Source: Polynucleobacter sp. HIN11
GTDB lineage: Bacteria > Pseudomonadota > Gammaproteobacteria > Burkholderiales > Burkholderiaceae
Reading direction: 5' to 3'
Length of the DNA: 64,000 nucleotides
Assembly: GCF_030297675.1 (NCBI RefSeq)
Contig: NZ_AP028142.1
Span: forward strand, 1,674,001 to 1,738,000
The notes beneath the pieces were generated by a model that was not told the origin of the DNA, made no database searches, and saw only the letters and a program-made list of their open reading frames with translations. Each line of letters opens with the position of its first letter. The stretch's first letter is position 1. Position numbers and translations under genes: made by a program. This document shows positions 16,524 to 25,407 of the stretch, piece by piece.

Positions 16524-17960
16524 ATGCGTCAGTTATTTAGAAATATTGTCCTAATTAGTATTGGCTTGATTGCCGGAATTGCGGCAACCATCCAGTTCTC
16601 GGCGACCGCGCAGCAAGGTGCCAGCACCTTGCCGCTCGATGAGTTACGCACACTCTCAAATGTTTTTGGGCAAATTAAGCGTGAGTATGTAGAACCCATT
16701 GACGACAAACAATTACTCACTGATGCAGTTAAAGGAATGGTCAGCAGTCTTGATCCGCACTCCGCTTACCTTGACAAAAAAGATTTTGCAGAAATGCAAG
16801 AGCAAACTGCTGGAAAGTTTGCAGGGCTTGGTATTGAAATTACCTCTGAAGACGGTTTAGTAAAAGTTCTTAATCCAATCGAAGGCTCTCCTGCTGCTAA
16901 AGCCGGTCTTCAAGCAGGCGATCTCATTACCCGCCTAGACGATAAACCAGTGCGTGGCATGTCACTCGATAAAGCGGTTCGTACCATGCGTGGTACCCCA
17001 GGAACCAAAATTACTTTAACGATTTTCAGAAAAAGTGAAGAGCGCACTTTTCCGGTTACCATCACCCGCGCTGAAATCAAAGTACAGTCGATTCGAGCAA
17101 AAATTGTGGATAACAATATTGCATGGGTTCGCATTACTAGCTTTCAAGAGCGCACCGTTCCAGACCTTGCTAAGAAATTAGCAGAGCTTGCCGCTAAAGA
17201 TCCGAGCTTAAAAGGGTTGGTATTAGATCTGCGTAATAACGGTGGTGGACTACTGCAAGGCGCAGTCGGTGTTGCAGCCGCTTTCTTGCCTCCGGGCTCA
17301 GTGATTGTCTCAACCAAAGGCCAAGCGCCAGACTCGCGCCAAGTATTTAATGCAGTTCCCGCTATGTATAAATTAAGTGAATCGAATGATCCACTCGATG
17401 AGGTGCCGCCGCTTTTTAAGAAAATCCCAATGGTCGTGCTTGTCAATGCCTACTCCGCATCTGCCTCTGAAATCGTTGCGGGTGCACTGCAAGATTACAA
17501 ACGTGCCACTATTCTGGGAAAGACCACCTTTGGTAAGGGATCCGTGCAGACTGTTCGGCCACTAAGTAGCGACTCGGCACTCAAAATTACTACCGCTTAT
17601 TACTACACGCCCAATGGTCGCTCAATCCAAGCATTTGGGATTAAACCCGATATTCCGGTGGATCAGAATAAGGACGGTGACCCAGAAGATGTATTAATTA
17701 CACGAGAGATTGATAGCGAAAAGCACTTGCGTAATAAACAATCCTCAGAAGAAGCATTGATCAAAGATCGCGAGAAACGGCGTCTGCAAGAATTGCAATT
17801 GATTGAAGAGCGCAATGCAAAGAAAACGCCAGAGGAGCGTGAGAAAGAAAAGAATCGTCGCCCACCTGAGTTTGGTAGCAATGATGACTTCATGCTGCAA
17901 CAAGCCATTGCCTTTCTCAACGGTCAAACTGTCAAGCGCTCGGCTTCTAAACTCGAGTAA
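16524..17960 (+). CDS. ctpA: S41 carboxyl-terminal processing peptidase (CtpA/Prc type)
   Basis: A 478-residue periplasmic serine protease. It has an N-terminal signal/anchor helix (about 8-30), a PDZ domain (about 90-180, with GLGIEI and AGLQAGD), and the S41 catalytic core with the nucleophile Ser in AYSASASEIVAGALQDY and the Lys in TTFGKGSVQT (about 315-350). The tail after residue 400 is highly charged and coiled-coil-like (Glu/Lys/Arg rich). Such proteases trim envelope proteins or peptidoglycan enzymes. Located 4 bp after gpmA. Confidence 0.95.
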   Translation: MRQLFRNIVLISIGLIAGIAATIQFSATAQQGASTLPLDELRTLSNVFGQIKREYVEPIDDKQLLTDAVKGMVSSLDPHSAYLDKKDFAEMQEQTAGKFAGLGIEITSEDGLVKVLNPIEGSPAAKAGLQAGDLITRLDDKPVRGMSLDKAVRTMRGTPGTKITLTIFRKSEERTFPVTITRAEIKVQSIRAKIVDNNIAWVRITSFQERTVPDLAKKLAELAAKDPSLKGLVLDLRNNGGGLLQGAVGVAAAFLPPGSVIVSTKGQAPDSRQVFNAVPAMYKLSESNDPLDEVPPLFKKIPMVVLVNAYSASASEIVAGALQDYKRATILGKTTFGKGSVQTVRPLSSDSALKITTAYYYTPNGRSIQAFGIKPDIPVDQNKDGDPEDVLITREIDSEKHLRNKQSSEEALIKDREKRRLQELQLIEERNAKKTPEEREKEKNRRPPEFGSNDDFMLQQAIAFLNGQTVKRSASKLE

Positions 17961-17971
17961 TTGAGTTGCTC

Positions 17972-18727
17972 ATGAATGACGAGCAACTCCTTCGCTATTC
18001 GCGTCATCTACTACTCGATGAAATTGATATTGCAGGCCAAGAGCGCCTATTAAGTTCCCACGTACTCGTAATTGGGGCTGGTGGTTTAGGCTCTGCGTGC
18101 GCGCCTTATCTAGCTGCCGCTGGCATTGGACGAATTACTCTAATCGACCATGATCATGTCGAGCTTACTAACCTTCAGCGTCAAATCATGCACCAAGACA
18201 ATAGCATTGGCATGAGTAAGGTGGCCTCAGGCAAACGTTTTCTGAAAAGCTTAAATCCCAGCTGTCAGGTTGAAGCGCTTGAAAAAAGGCTTGATGAACC
18301 CTTACTCAAAGAGCTGCTTGGTGATGTTGATGTAGTGGTTGACTGTACTGATAACTTTTCGACCCGACACCTGATTAATCGGGTATGCGTTACCCATGGA
18401 AAAGTATTGGTCTCAGGCGCCGCATTACGCTTTGATGGTCAGGTGAGCGTATTTGATTTTAGCGATCCAAACTCACCATGCTATGCCTGCGTCTTCCCAC
18501 CAGATCCTAATTATGTTGAAACCAACTGTGCCAGCATGGGGGTCTTTGCACCTCTAGTAGGCATTATTGGAACTATTCAGGCGGCGCAAACTCTGCAAGT
18601 CATTATTGGTTTTGGAGAGCCGTTAATCGGGCGCTTGCTGATCTGGAATGCCCGCACGACCCAGATCGATGAAATTAAACTCGCACGCCATCACGCTTGT
18701 CCAGTGTGCGGACCAGGCACGCACTAA
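17972..18727 (+). CDS. MoeB/ThiF family adenylyltransferase
   Basis: The 251-residue E1-like enzyme adenylates the C-terminus of a ubiquitin-like sulfur carrier (MoaD or ThiS). Motifs: RYSRHLLLDEIDIAGQERL (about 9-27), nucleotide loop VIGAGGLGSACAPYLAAAG, zinc-binding pairs CYAC and CPVC, and the conserved Cys in ETNCASMGVFAPLVG. I chose the ATG at 17972 over an upstream TTG. MoeB and ThiF cannot be told apart here; no carrier gene is adjacent. It shares CTAA with the convergent ptsI stop. Confidence 0.92.
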   Translation: MNDEQLLRYSRHLLLDEIDIAGQERLLSSHVLVIGAGGLGSACAPYLAAAGIGRITLIDHDHVELTNLQRQIMHQDNSIGMSKVASGKRFLKSLNPSCQVEALEKRLDEPLLKELLGDVDVVVDCTDNFSTRHLINRVCVTHGKVLVSGAALRFDGQVSVFDFSDPNSPCYACVFPPDPNYVETNCASMGVFAPLVGIIGTIQAAQTLQVIIGFGEPLIGRLLIWNARTTQIDEIKLARHHACPVCGPGTH

Positions 18728-20478
18728 TGAATTGAATTCAAGCGATTAAATAGAATGCTTTGCTCAACTGGCTCGTAAGCCGCCAGTAACTCATCAATAT
18801 GCATCTTCAACTTGCGGGTATCGGCCTGCATGATCTCGCGCTTAACCAGTAAGAGCTGACTAAAGTGCATTGAGAAATCGGTCAATCCCATCGCCAATAA
18901 GAGCTTTGTCAAGGCAGGATCACCCGCCATCTCGCCGCATACTGCAATCGGCACATTGGCTCGGTTTGCCTCACGAATAATTCCGGCAATTAAATTGAGT
19001 ACTGCCGGATTTAATGGGTCGTATAGGTGAGCAACCGCATGATCGGCACGATCAATCGCCAAGGTGTACTGAATCAAATCATTGGTACCAATTGATAAAT
19101 AATCAAAGTGTTTGACAAAGAGCGGCATCATCAAGGCGGCGGCTGGAATCTCAATCATTGCTCCTACCTGAATATCTGGATTAAACGCCTTGCCCCGCTC
19201 TTGTAATTGCTGTTTAGCCTTTTCAATGAGCCGCAAACTTTCATGAATCTCCTGTGCATGCGCCAACATTGGCAATAACAGTCGAACTTGGCCATGTGCA
19301 GACGCTCGTAATATGGCGCGCAATTGAGTTAAAAATATCTCGGGCTCAGACAACGACCAACGAATGGCGCGCAAACCCAGAGGAGATGTTCCAGTAGAAC
19401 CAGTTTCAGCTCCCGCGACTGCTTTATCAGAGCCAATATCAATCGTACGAATATTCACTGGCAAACCAAACATTGCCTCCACCGCACGGGTGTATTCCTG
19501 ATATTGCTTCTCTTCATCCGGAAGACCATGTTCTTGGTTCATAAACAAGAACTCAGACCGAAATAATCCAATGCCAACCGCACCTAATTCCAGAGCATGT
19601 TTTGCATCTTCTGGTAACTCAATATTGGCAAATAACTCGATCTCAACACCATCTTTGGTGCGGGTTGGGCTGTACTTAAGCTCTTGTAGCTTTTCAGACT
19701 CCAGGCGTTTTTCAGTCTGAAGACTTCGATACTGAGCCAGAAGCATCTCATCGGGAGCAACCACCACAATGCCGCGGTCCCCATCAATCACAATCCAATC
19801 GCCGTGCTCAATCATGTCGCTGGCATGGCGTATACCTACGACTGCTGGTATTTCTAAGCTACGCGCCACAATAGCAGTGTGAGAGGTCTTGCCACCTAAA
19901 TCGGTTACAAATCCACCCAGCGCATTCTCTTTAAAGCGCAACATATCATGAGGTGCAATATCATGCGCCACCACAATCGTGTCATCCTCAAAGTGTCCTG
20001 TAATCAGTCCTTCACCACCAACCACAGTCTGACGGTTATGCGACTGCAATGCCTTTAAGACTCGCTCAGCGACCTGCCGAATATCATTGCCACGTTCCTT
20101 TAAATACGGATCGTCCATTTCAGCAAACTGCTCAAGCAAATCATTGAGCTCGGTGGTCAGGGCCCAAGCAGCATTTAGGCGTTTTTGCCGAATCAAGGCT
20201 AAGGGCTTCTCAGCTAAGGTTGGGTCCGAGAGGATTAATTGATGAACATCCAAAAATGCTGCCATCTCCTGTGGAGCATCTTTTGGTAAAGCGGCTTTAA
20301 GGGTATTGAGTTCTTGGCGCACGCAATCAAACGCTTCGAGTAATTTATTAGCTTCGGCTTCTTCGGTCCCAGGCTCAATCAGGTAGTGACTAACCTCAAG
20401 GGCGGCTCTTGAAATTAATACGGCCTTACCAATCGCAATACCTTTAGAGACGGCAATACCGTGAAGAGCAAAGGTCAT
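18724..20478 (-). CDS. ptsI: PTS enzyme I (phosphoenolpyruvate-protein phosphotransferase)
   Basis: Transfers phosphate from PEP to HPr. The 584-residue protein has the HPr-binding N-terminal domain, the phosphohistidine motif GGKTSHTAIVARS with H200, and the PEP-binding barrel with RTIDIGSDK and the catalytic-Cys motif IAVCGEMAGDP near 503-513. There is no GAF domain, so it is not a PtsP/EI-Ntr type. It is last in the run EIIA-HPr-EI, with 2 bp to ptsH. No sugar permease is encoded nearby, which points to a regulatory PTS. Confidence 0.96.
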   Translation of the reverse strand: MTFALHGIAVSKGIAIGKAVLISRAALEVSHYLIEPGTEEAEANKLLEAFDCVRQELNTLKAALPKDAPQEMAAFLDVHQLILSDPTLAEKPLALIRQKRLNAAWALTTELNDLLEQFAEMDDPYLKERGNDIRQVAERVLKALQSHNRQTVVGGEGLITGHFEDDTIVVAHDIAPHDMLRFKENALGGFVTDLGGKTSHTAIVARSLEIPAVVGIRHASDMIEHGDWIVIDGDRGIVVVAPDEMLLAQYRSLQTEKRLESEKLQELKYSPTRTKDGVEIELFANIELPEDAKHALELGAVGIGLFRSEFLFMNQEHGLPDEEKQYQEYTRAVEAMFGLPVNIRTIDIGSDKAVAGAETGSTGTSPLGLRAIRWSLSEPEIFLTQLRAILRASAHGQVRLLLPMLAHAQEIHESLRLIEKAKQQLQERGKAFNPDIQVGAMIEIPAAALMMPLFVKHFDYLSIGTNDLIQYTLAIDRADHAVAHLYDPLNPAVLNLIAGIIREANRANVPIAVCGEMAGDPALTKLLLAMGLTDFSMHFSQLLLVKREIMQADTRKLKMHIDELLAAYEPVEQSILFNRLNSIH

Positions 20479-20480
20479 TC

Positions 20481-20750
20481 CTACTCGCCCTCACCAAATC
20501 GGTCTTGAATCAGCTCACAAATTTTCTTTAGGGCTTCGTCTTCTTTCTCGCCAACGGTCTCGATCGTAACGGTACTACCCATGCCAGCAGCAAGCATCAT
20601 TACGCCCATAATGCTTTTCGCATTAATGCGTCGGCCATTCTTGCTCATAAATACCTCGCACGGGTATTCACTAGCGAGTTGCGATAACTTTGCGGACGCG
20701 CGTGCATGCAGGCCAAGCTTATTAATGATTTCAATATCAAGTTTTGGCAT
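20481..20750 (-). CDS. ptsH: Phosphocarrier protein HPr
   Basis: From the ATG at 20748-20750 the protein has 89 residues with the phosphorylated His15 (KLGLHARAS) and the regulatory Ser46 (INAKSIMGVMML), the site used by HPr kinase in organisms that have HprK. I prefer this start to one 15 bp upstream because family proteins begin at MPKxDIEI. It overlaps the end of the EIIA gene by 14 bp, so translation is coupled. Confidence 0.95.
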   Translation of the reverse strand: MPKLDIEIINKLGLHARASAKLSQLASEYPCEVFMSKNGRRINAKSIMGVMMLAAGMGSTVTIETVGEKEDEALKKICELIQDRFGEGE

Positions 20751-21201
20751 CGCTCGTTCCTGCATTCTGATTCAACATAAGCTCGGCATCGGTCATTGAA
20801 GAGGGCGCTCCTAAACGAATAATGCCATTTTGACCACCCTGCATAGCTTTAAGAGCAACCGATTCAACTCCGGTACCTCGATAAGAAATCGCTCGCATGA
20901 GCATTGGCAAGTTCACACCAGCTAACACAATCACCTTGCATGAAAAGAGTCCAGATTTGGCAAGCCGAGTGGCAACATTCGCTGGGGTAGCACCCATAAC
21001 GTCTGTTAAAACCAATATGCCATATTCACTTTGAACCTGAGTGGCGGCTTCATAGACGCGATCAAAACTAATCTTGGTGTCTTCATGCGGAGGAATATCA
21101 ACCGCAGCCATACGAACCGGCACCTTGCCATAGGTATGCTCAACAAAACCAAGCATGGATCCGGCAATTGGGGTGTGGGCAACAATTAGGATTCCTGGCA
21201 C
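20737..21201 (-). CDS. PTS EIIA component, mannose family (regulatory)
   Basis: Starting at the GTG (21199-21201), which has GGAG 10 bases upstream inside the end of gshB, the protein has 154 residues. It begins with GILIVAHTPIAGSMLG, where His9 is the expected phosphorylation site of the EIIA-Man family, followed by a conserved DVMGATPANVA loop (about 73-83). The longer open frame to 21279 lies inside gshB and lacks homology. With HPr and EI but no IIB/IIC permease, it probably senses PEP/carbon state rather than importing sugar. Confidence 0.9.
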   Translation of the reverse strand: MPGILIVAHTPIAGSMLGFVEHTYGKVPVRMAAVDIPPHEDTKISFDRVYEAATQVQSEYGILVLTDVMGATPANVATRLAKSGLFSCKVIVLAGVNLPMLMRAISYRGTGVESVALKAMQGGQNGIIRLGAPSSMTDAELMLNQNAGTSDAKT

Positions 21202-21202
21202 C

Positions 21203-22141
21203 TTAAATGAGCTCCTTTTCAAGCAATGTAAGCCATTTTTGAGCAATATCCAAATTGGTTTGTTGAGTAATTTCCACAAAACAGGTGGGGCTTGTCACAT
21301 TAATCTCGGTCAAGTAACCGCCGATCATGTCGAGGCCCACTAAGAACAAGCCACGCTTAGCCAGAATAGGGGCTAAATGATTGGCAATTTCCTCTTCGCG
21401 TGCGGTCAGAGCCATGGCTAAACCTTTGCCACCAACGGCTAAGTTCCCACGAATCTCTGAGCCCTGCGGTATACGCGCCAAAGCATAAGGCATGACCTCA
21501 CCACCAATGAGCAAAACGCGCTTATCGCCCGAGGTAATTTCGGGCAAGTAACGTTGGGCCATTAGAGTACGTGCGCCGTTCTCACCAAGGGTTTCAACAA
21601 TGCTTCCTAAATTAAGTCCATCGGGCCCCACCCGAAATACGCCCATGCCACCCATACCATCGAGTGGCTTAATAACAATGTCGTGATGCAGCCGATGAAA
21701 ATCGCGGATCGCATGAATATCGCGCGTCACCAAACTCGGGGGGATAAATTGCGGGAACTCCGTGATCGAGAGTTTTTCAGAATGATTGCGAACTGCATCC
21801 GGTGAGTTAAATACCCGCGCTCCTTGTAAAACAGCTGCCGATAGGATCCAGGTGCTCGTCAAATACTCTACCGTGAATGGTGGATCTTGGCGCATTAAGA
21901 CCGCTGAAAAGTACTCCAACGGATACTCCTCAAATGAACCCAGGGCATACCAATGCTCACCATCCAACAGTTCAATTGTTTGACAACGTGCTCTGGCCTT
22001 GCCTTGACCCCAAACCAAGTCATGGCTTTGGGTATACCAAATCGCATGCCCTGCAGCCTGTGCAGCACGCATCATGGCTAAAGTGCTATCTTTCTCGACC
22101 TTAAACGAATCGAGTGGATCAGCAATAAACAGAAATTTCAT
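21203..22141 (-). CDS. gshB: Glutathione synthetase
   Basis: Joins glycine to gamma-glutamylcysteine using ATP. The 312-residue ATP-grasp enzyme opens with MKFLFIADPLDSFKVEKDST, has the ATP-binding Lys/Gly loop IVIKPLDGMGGMGVFRV (about 155-171) and the metal-binding end VGLDMIGGYLTEINVTSPT (about 267-285). It follows gshA by 8 bp and its 3' end carries the ribosome binding site of the EIIA gene, tying glutathione and PTS genes in one transcript. Confidence 0.96.
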   Translation of the reverse strand: MKFLFIADPLDSFKVEKDSTLAMMRAAQAAGHAIWYTQSHDLVWGQGKARARCQTIELLDGEHWYALGSFEEYPLEYFSAVLMRQDPPFTVEYLTSTWILSAAVLQGARVFNSPDAVRNHSEKLSITEFPQFIPPSLVTRDIHAIRDFHRLHHDIVIKPLDGMGGMGVFRVGPDGLNLGSIVETLGENGARTLMAQRYLPEITSGDKRVLLIGGEVMPYALARIPQGSEIRGNLAVGGKGLAMALTAREEEIANHLAPILAKRGLFLVGLDMIGGYLTEINVTSPTCFVEITQQTNLDIAQKWLTLLEKELI

Positions 22142-22149
22142 GGCCAGAC

Positions 22150-23448
22150 TTAAGCGGCCTCGGCATCCGGATCGGTGCGCTCAAGCTCAAGCGATGCAGC
22201 CAGCAAAGCCAAACGCGCCACAACACCGTATAAGTAAAAGCGGTTTGGTGCTGCGCTACCTGGCTTAGCTTTCATATCGGGCATGGCGTTTTGCTCAAAC
22301 GCGAGCGGCACAAAATGCATGCCAGGTGCATTCAAATTCTCATCGGGTCCACGGTCGGTATGAACCCGATAAAAACCCCCAATAACATAACGATCGATCA
22401 TATAAACCACAGGTTCGGCCACGGCCTCATTAACCTTCTCAAAGGTATAAACACCTTCTTGAACAATCACGTCACTGACCGCAAGACCCTCTTTAACGAT
22501 GCTCATCTTATTGCGATCACGGCGGTTTAAGTTCTTTAAATCATTGGGGTCGTGCGCAATCATCACGCCCATTCCATAGGTTCCAGCGTCGGGCTTAACA
22601 ACCACATAGGGCTTATCTTTAATGCCGTACTCACGGTATTTCTTAGCGGTCTTTTTAAGAACTTGATCAACGGCTGCGAGTAATTGCTCTTCACCCTTTT
22701 GCTCATGAAAATCCATCCCAGTGCAACGAGCGTAATAGGGATTAATCATCCACGGATCAATATTGATTAATTTGGCAAATTTCTTGGCTAACTCTTCATA
22801 CGCCTGAAAGTGATTGGACTTTCGACGAATCGGCCAGCCGGCATGCAGCCCTGGGAGCAAGTACTGTTCGTACACATTCTCGAGGATTGGCGGAATGCCC
22901 GCGGATAAATCATTGTTAAGCAAAATAGAGCAAGGATCAAAATCTTTGAGTCCCAAACGGGTCTTGCGTAAACCTAGGCGCGTTAGTGGCTCTAAAACTA
23001 ATTTGCCACCCTCTGGCAACTCTATGGTGGTTGGTTTTTTAATATCGTCCGATAGGGTACCCAAACGAACATTTAATCCCGCTTGGCGCAGAATCGATGA
23101 TAAGCAAGCAATATTCTGTAGATAGAAGGTATTACGAGTATGCCGCTCAGGGATCAACAATAAATTTTTGGCCTCTGGGCAGATTTTCTCAATCGCTGCC
23201 ATCGCAGCCTGAACGGCCAAAGGCAACATTTCGGGAGATAGATTATTAAACCCACCCGGAAATAAATTGGTATCAACTGGAGAGAGCTTAAATCCAGAAT
23301 TTCGCAGGTCGACCGAGCAATAAAACGGTGGAGTATGCTCCTGCCACTCCAAGCGAAACCAGCGCTCAATCGTTGGGGTTGCTTCGAGTACTTTCGACTC
23401 GAGCTCTAAGAGAGGGCCACTTAAGGCGGTAATAAGATGCGGGACCAT
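22150..23448 (-). CDS. gshA: Glutamate-cysteine ligase (betaproteobacterial type)
   Basis: First enzyme of glutathione synthesis, forming gamma-glutamylcysteine. The 432-residue size and motifs (LRNSGFKLSPVDTNLFPGGFNNL near 48-70; VVVKPDAGTYGMGVM near 284-298; IVQEGVYTFEKVNEAVAEPVVYMIDRYV in the C-terminal third, quoted here in outline) fit the distinct GshA form of Burkholderiales and relatives, unlike the E. coli enzyme. First gene of a minus-strand run gshA-gshB-EIIA-HPr-EI. Confidence 0.93.
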   Translation of the reverse strand: MVPHLITALSGPLLELESKVLEATPTIERWFRLEWQEHTPPFYCSVDLRNSGFKLSPVDTNLFPGGFNNLSPEMLPLAVQAAMAAIEKICPEAKNLLLIPERHTRNTFYLQNIACLSSILRQAGLNVRLGTLSDDIKKPTTIELPEGGKLVLEPLTRLGLRKTRLGLKDFDPCSILLNNDLSAGIPPILENVYEQYLLPGLHAGWPIRRKSNHFQAYEELAKKFAKLINIDPWMINPYYARCTGMDFHEQKGEEQLLAAVDQVLKKTAKKYREYGIKDKPYVVVKPDAGTYGMGVMIAHDPNDLKNLNRRDRNKMSIVKEGLAVSDVIVQEGVYTFEKVNEAVAEPVVYMIDRYVIGGFYRVHTDRGPDENLNAPGMHFVPLAFEQNAMPDMKAKPGSAAPNRFYLYGVVARLALLAASLELERTDPDAEAA

Positions 23449-23478
23449 ATCCGCATTGTAAGTTTTTTGAAAGAAAGA

Positions 23479-23500
23479 CGCGGAATCTTACGATTCCGCG
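23479..23500. terminator. 9-bp perfect hairpin downstream of the amtB operon (second of two)
   Basis: CGCGGAATC (23479-23487) and GATTCCGCG (23492-23500) form an exact stem with a TTAC loop. On the minus strand it is followed by a T-rich tail (TCTTTCTTTC). It lies 3' of the amtB terminator and 31 bp before the gshA start, so it would insulate gshA from read-through. Confidence 0.65.
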
Positions 23501-23503
23501 CTT

Positions 23504-23534
23504 AAAAACTAGGCAACCAACCAGTGCCGCCTAG
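23504..23534 (-). terminator. Intrinsic terminator of the porin-glnK-amtB operon
   Basis: On the minus strand CTAGGC (23534-23529) pairs with GCCTAG (23514-23509) and is followed directly by TTTTT (23508-23504). The 14-base loop can shift to an alternative GGCA/TGCC stem. It lies about 110 bp after the amtB stop. Its loop and right arm resemble the hairpin after ctaE (6770-6795). Confidence 0.65.
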
Positions 23535-23646
23535 TGAGGGGTAAAAAACAACAAATCACTATTGCCATGCCACACTACCAACTACTATTTGATGTCTGGG
23601 TTTGCTGGAATCACTAAAAACCACCAAACCCATTACATCAGAATGC

Positions 23647-25032
23647 TTATTTTGAATAAGCGGTCTCACCGTGCGATACGAGATCGAGACCTTCACGCTC
23701 TTGATCTTCGTTTACACGTAAACCAATCACGATATCAACAATCTTGTACGCAATCACAGAAATAATTGCGCTCCAGATAATAGTGATACCGACACCTTCA
23801 GCCTGGATCAATACTTGACTAGCGATTGAGAAATCCGCATCGCCTGTTCCACCCAGACTTGGGGCCGTGAACACTCCGGTTAGGATCGCACCAATGATGC
23901 CACCTACACCGTGAACGCCGAACACGTCTAAGGAATCATCCGCACCGAGCATTTTCTTCAAACCACTCACACCCCAGAAACAAACGAATCCGCAAACAAG
24001 TCCAATCACAATTGCGCCCATTGGACCGACTGTGCCGCAAGCTGGAGTAATACCAACCAATCCTGCAATCGCACCAGATGCTGCACCTAACATCGAGGCC
24101 TTACCTCTAAACATAGTCTCAGCGATATTCCAAGCCAAGACTGCAGCAGCAGGCGCAAGCAAGGTGTTAATGAATGGCAAGGTTGCGGTTGCATTTGCTT
24201 CCAAGTTTGAGCCCGCATTAAATCCAAACCAGCCCACCCAGAGAAGTGATGCACCAACCATGGTCAGGGTCAGGCTATGCGGCGTCATTGCATCTTTACC
24301 GTAACCAATCCGCTTGCCAATCATGTAGGCACCAATTAAACCTGCAATCCCTGCATTGATATGAACTACGGTGCCGCCAGCAAAGTCGAGATCGCCCTTA
24401 CCAAGCAGATAGCCTCCTGGGCCCCAAACCATGTGAGCGATTGGGAGGTAGGCGAAGGTGAACCAGATTGCGCAGAACAAAAGCACTGCTGCAAATTTCA
24501 TTCTCTCAGCAAACGAGCCAACAATCAGACAGGCAGTAATGCCGGCAAAGGTTGCCTGAAAAGCAATAAAAATTAATTCAGGGATCTTAGAGGTGTCGGT
24601 AAAAGTATCCGATAAGGACTCAATCGTAACGCCCGATAAAAAGAGCTTACTAAAGTCACCAATAAATAGCCCTTCGCCACCAAATGCCAAGGAGTATCCA
24701 TAGATCACCCACAAGATAGCAATCAATGAAAACACTGTCATGACCTGCATCAAGACCGAGAGCATGTTTTTACTGCGGACCAAGCCACCATAAAACAAGG
24801 CCAAGCCTGGAACAACCATCATGATGACCAAGATGGTACTTAACATCATCCAAGCAATATCTGCTTTTTCAACAGTCGCTTTTACCTCTGGAGCAGCGGC
24901 TGCAGCAGTAGCAGCGGCGGCAGCGATTGGCTCAGGAGCAGCCAAAGCAGCAGACGTTGCCACTACACCAGTGACGCCAATGGCTAGTGCCACTGCGCCA
25001 CTCGTTAGGACTTTTTTTATCCAATTCAACAT
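23647..25032 (-). CDS. amtB: Ammonium transporter AmtB
   Basis: Ammonium channel of the inner membrane. From the ATG at 25030-25032 (AAGGGG upstream) the protein has 461 residues: a signal peptide (about 1-31), an unusual Ala-rich linker (about 32-52, mostly Ala with Pro and Glu), then eleven helices with family motifs such as DIAWMMLSTILVIMMVVPGL, GYLLGKGDLDFAGGTVVHIN and FGVHGVGGIIGAILTGVF. The longer frame to 25152 runs back into glnK and was rejected. Co-transcribed with glnK, whose product blocks the channel when nitrogen is plentiful. Confidence 0.96.
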   Translation of the reverse strand: MLNWIKKVLTSGAVALAIGVTGVVATSAALAAPEPIAAAAATAAAAAPEVKATVEKADIAWMMLSTILVIMMVVPGLALFYGGLVRSKNMLSVLMQVMTVFSLIAILWVIYGYSLAFGGEGLFIGDFSKLFLSGVTIESLSDTFTDTSKIPELIFIAFQATFAGITACLIVGSFAERMKFAAVLLFCAIWFTFAYLPIAHMVWGPGGYLLGKGDLDFAGGTVVHINAGIAGLIGAYMIGKRIGYGKDAMTPHSLTLTMVGASLLWVGWFGFNAGSNLEANATATLPFINTLLAPAAAVLAWNIAETMFRGKASMLGAASGAIAGLVGITPACGTVGPMGAIVIGLVCGFVCFWGVSGLKKMLGADDSLDVFGVHGVGGIIGAILTGVFTAPSLGGTGDADFSIASQVLIQAEGVGITIIWSAIISVIAYKIVDIVIGLRVNEDQEREGLDLVSHGETAYSK

Positions 25033-25042
25033 GTTTAACCCC

Positions 25043-25381
25043 TTATAGTGCTGAGGTACCGGTTTCACCGGTACGAATACGAACGACATGTTCGATTGAA
25101 GAGACAAAAATCTTGCCATCACCAATCTTGCCCGTGCGTGCTGATTTCTCAATCGCCTCTATGGCGCGATCAAGAATGCCGTCTTCTACCGCAGCTTCAA
25201 TGCGAACCTTGGGTAAAAAATCAACTACATACTCAGCGCCGCGATACAACTCGGTGTGACCCTTTTGTCGACCAAAGCCTTTCACCTCTGAAACGGTGAT
25301 GCCTGAAACCCCAACTTCTGAGAGAGCCTCACGCACCTCGTCAAGCTTGAAAGGCTTGATGATTGCGGTAATCATTTTCAT
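25043..25381 (-). CDS. glnK: Nitrogen regulatory PII protein (GlnK)
   Basis: The 112-residue trimeric signal protein senses 2-oxoglutarate and ATP/ADP and docks onto AmtB. It starts MKMITAIIKPFKLDEVREAL, carries the uridylylated Tyr in the T-loop (GHTELYRGAEYVVDFLPK, Tyr51) and the C-loop motif RTGETGTSAL. I call it GlnK rather than GlnB because of its position directly before amtB, 10 bp apart, and the sigma-54 promoter upstream of the operon. Confidence 0.94.
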   Translation of the reverse strand: MKMITAIIKPFKLDEVREALSEVGVSGITVSEVKGFGRQKGHTELYRGAEYVVDFLPKVRIEAAVEDGILDRAIEAIEKSARTGKIGDGKIFVSSIEHVVRIRTGETGTSAL

Positions 25382-25407
25382 GCATATCTCCTAGATAGTG
25401 AGGGGAA

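Noticed and set aside
23590..23632. GGGTTTG/CAAACCC inverted repeat just after amtB
   Set aside because: The 7-bp stem has a loop of about 20 bases and no T-run; the stems at 23479-23534 are better terminators.
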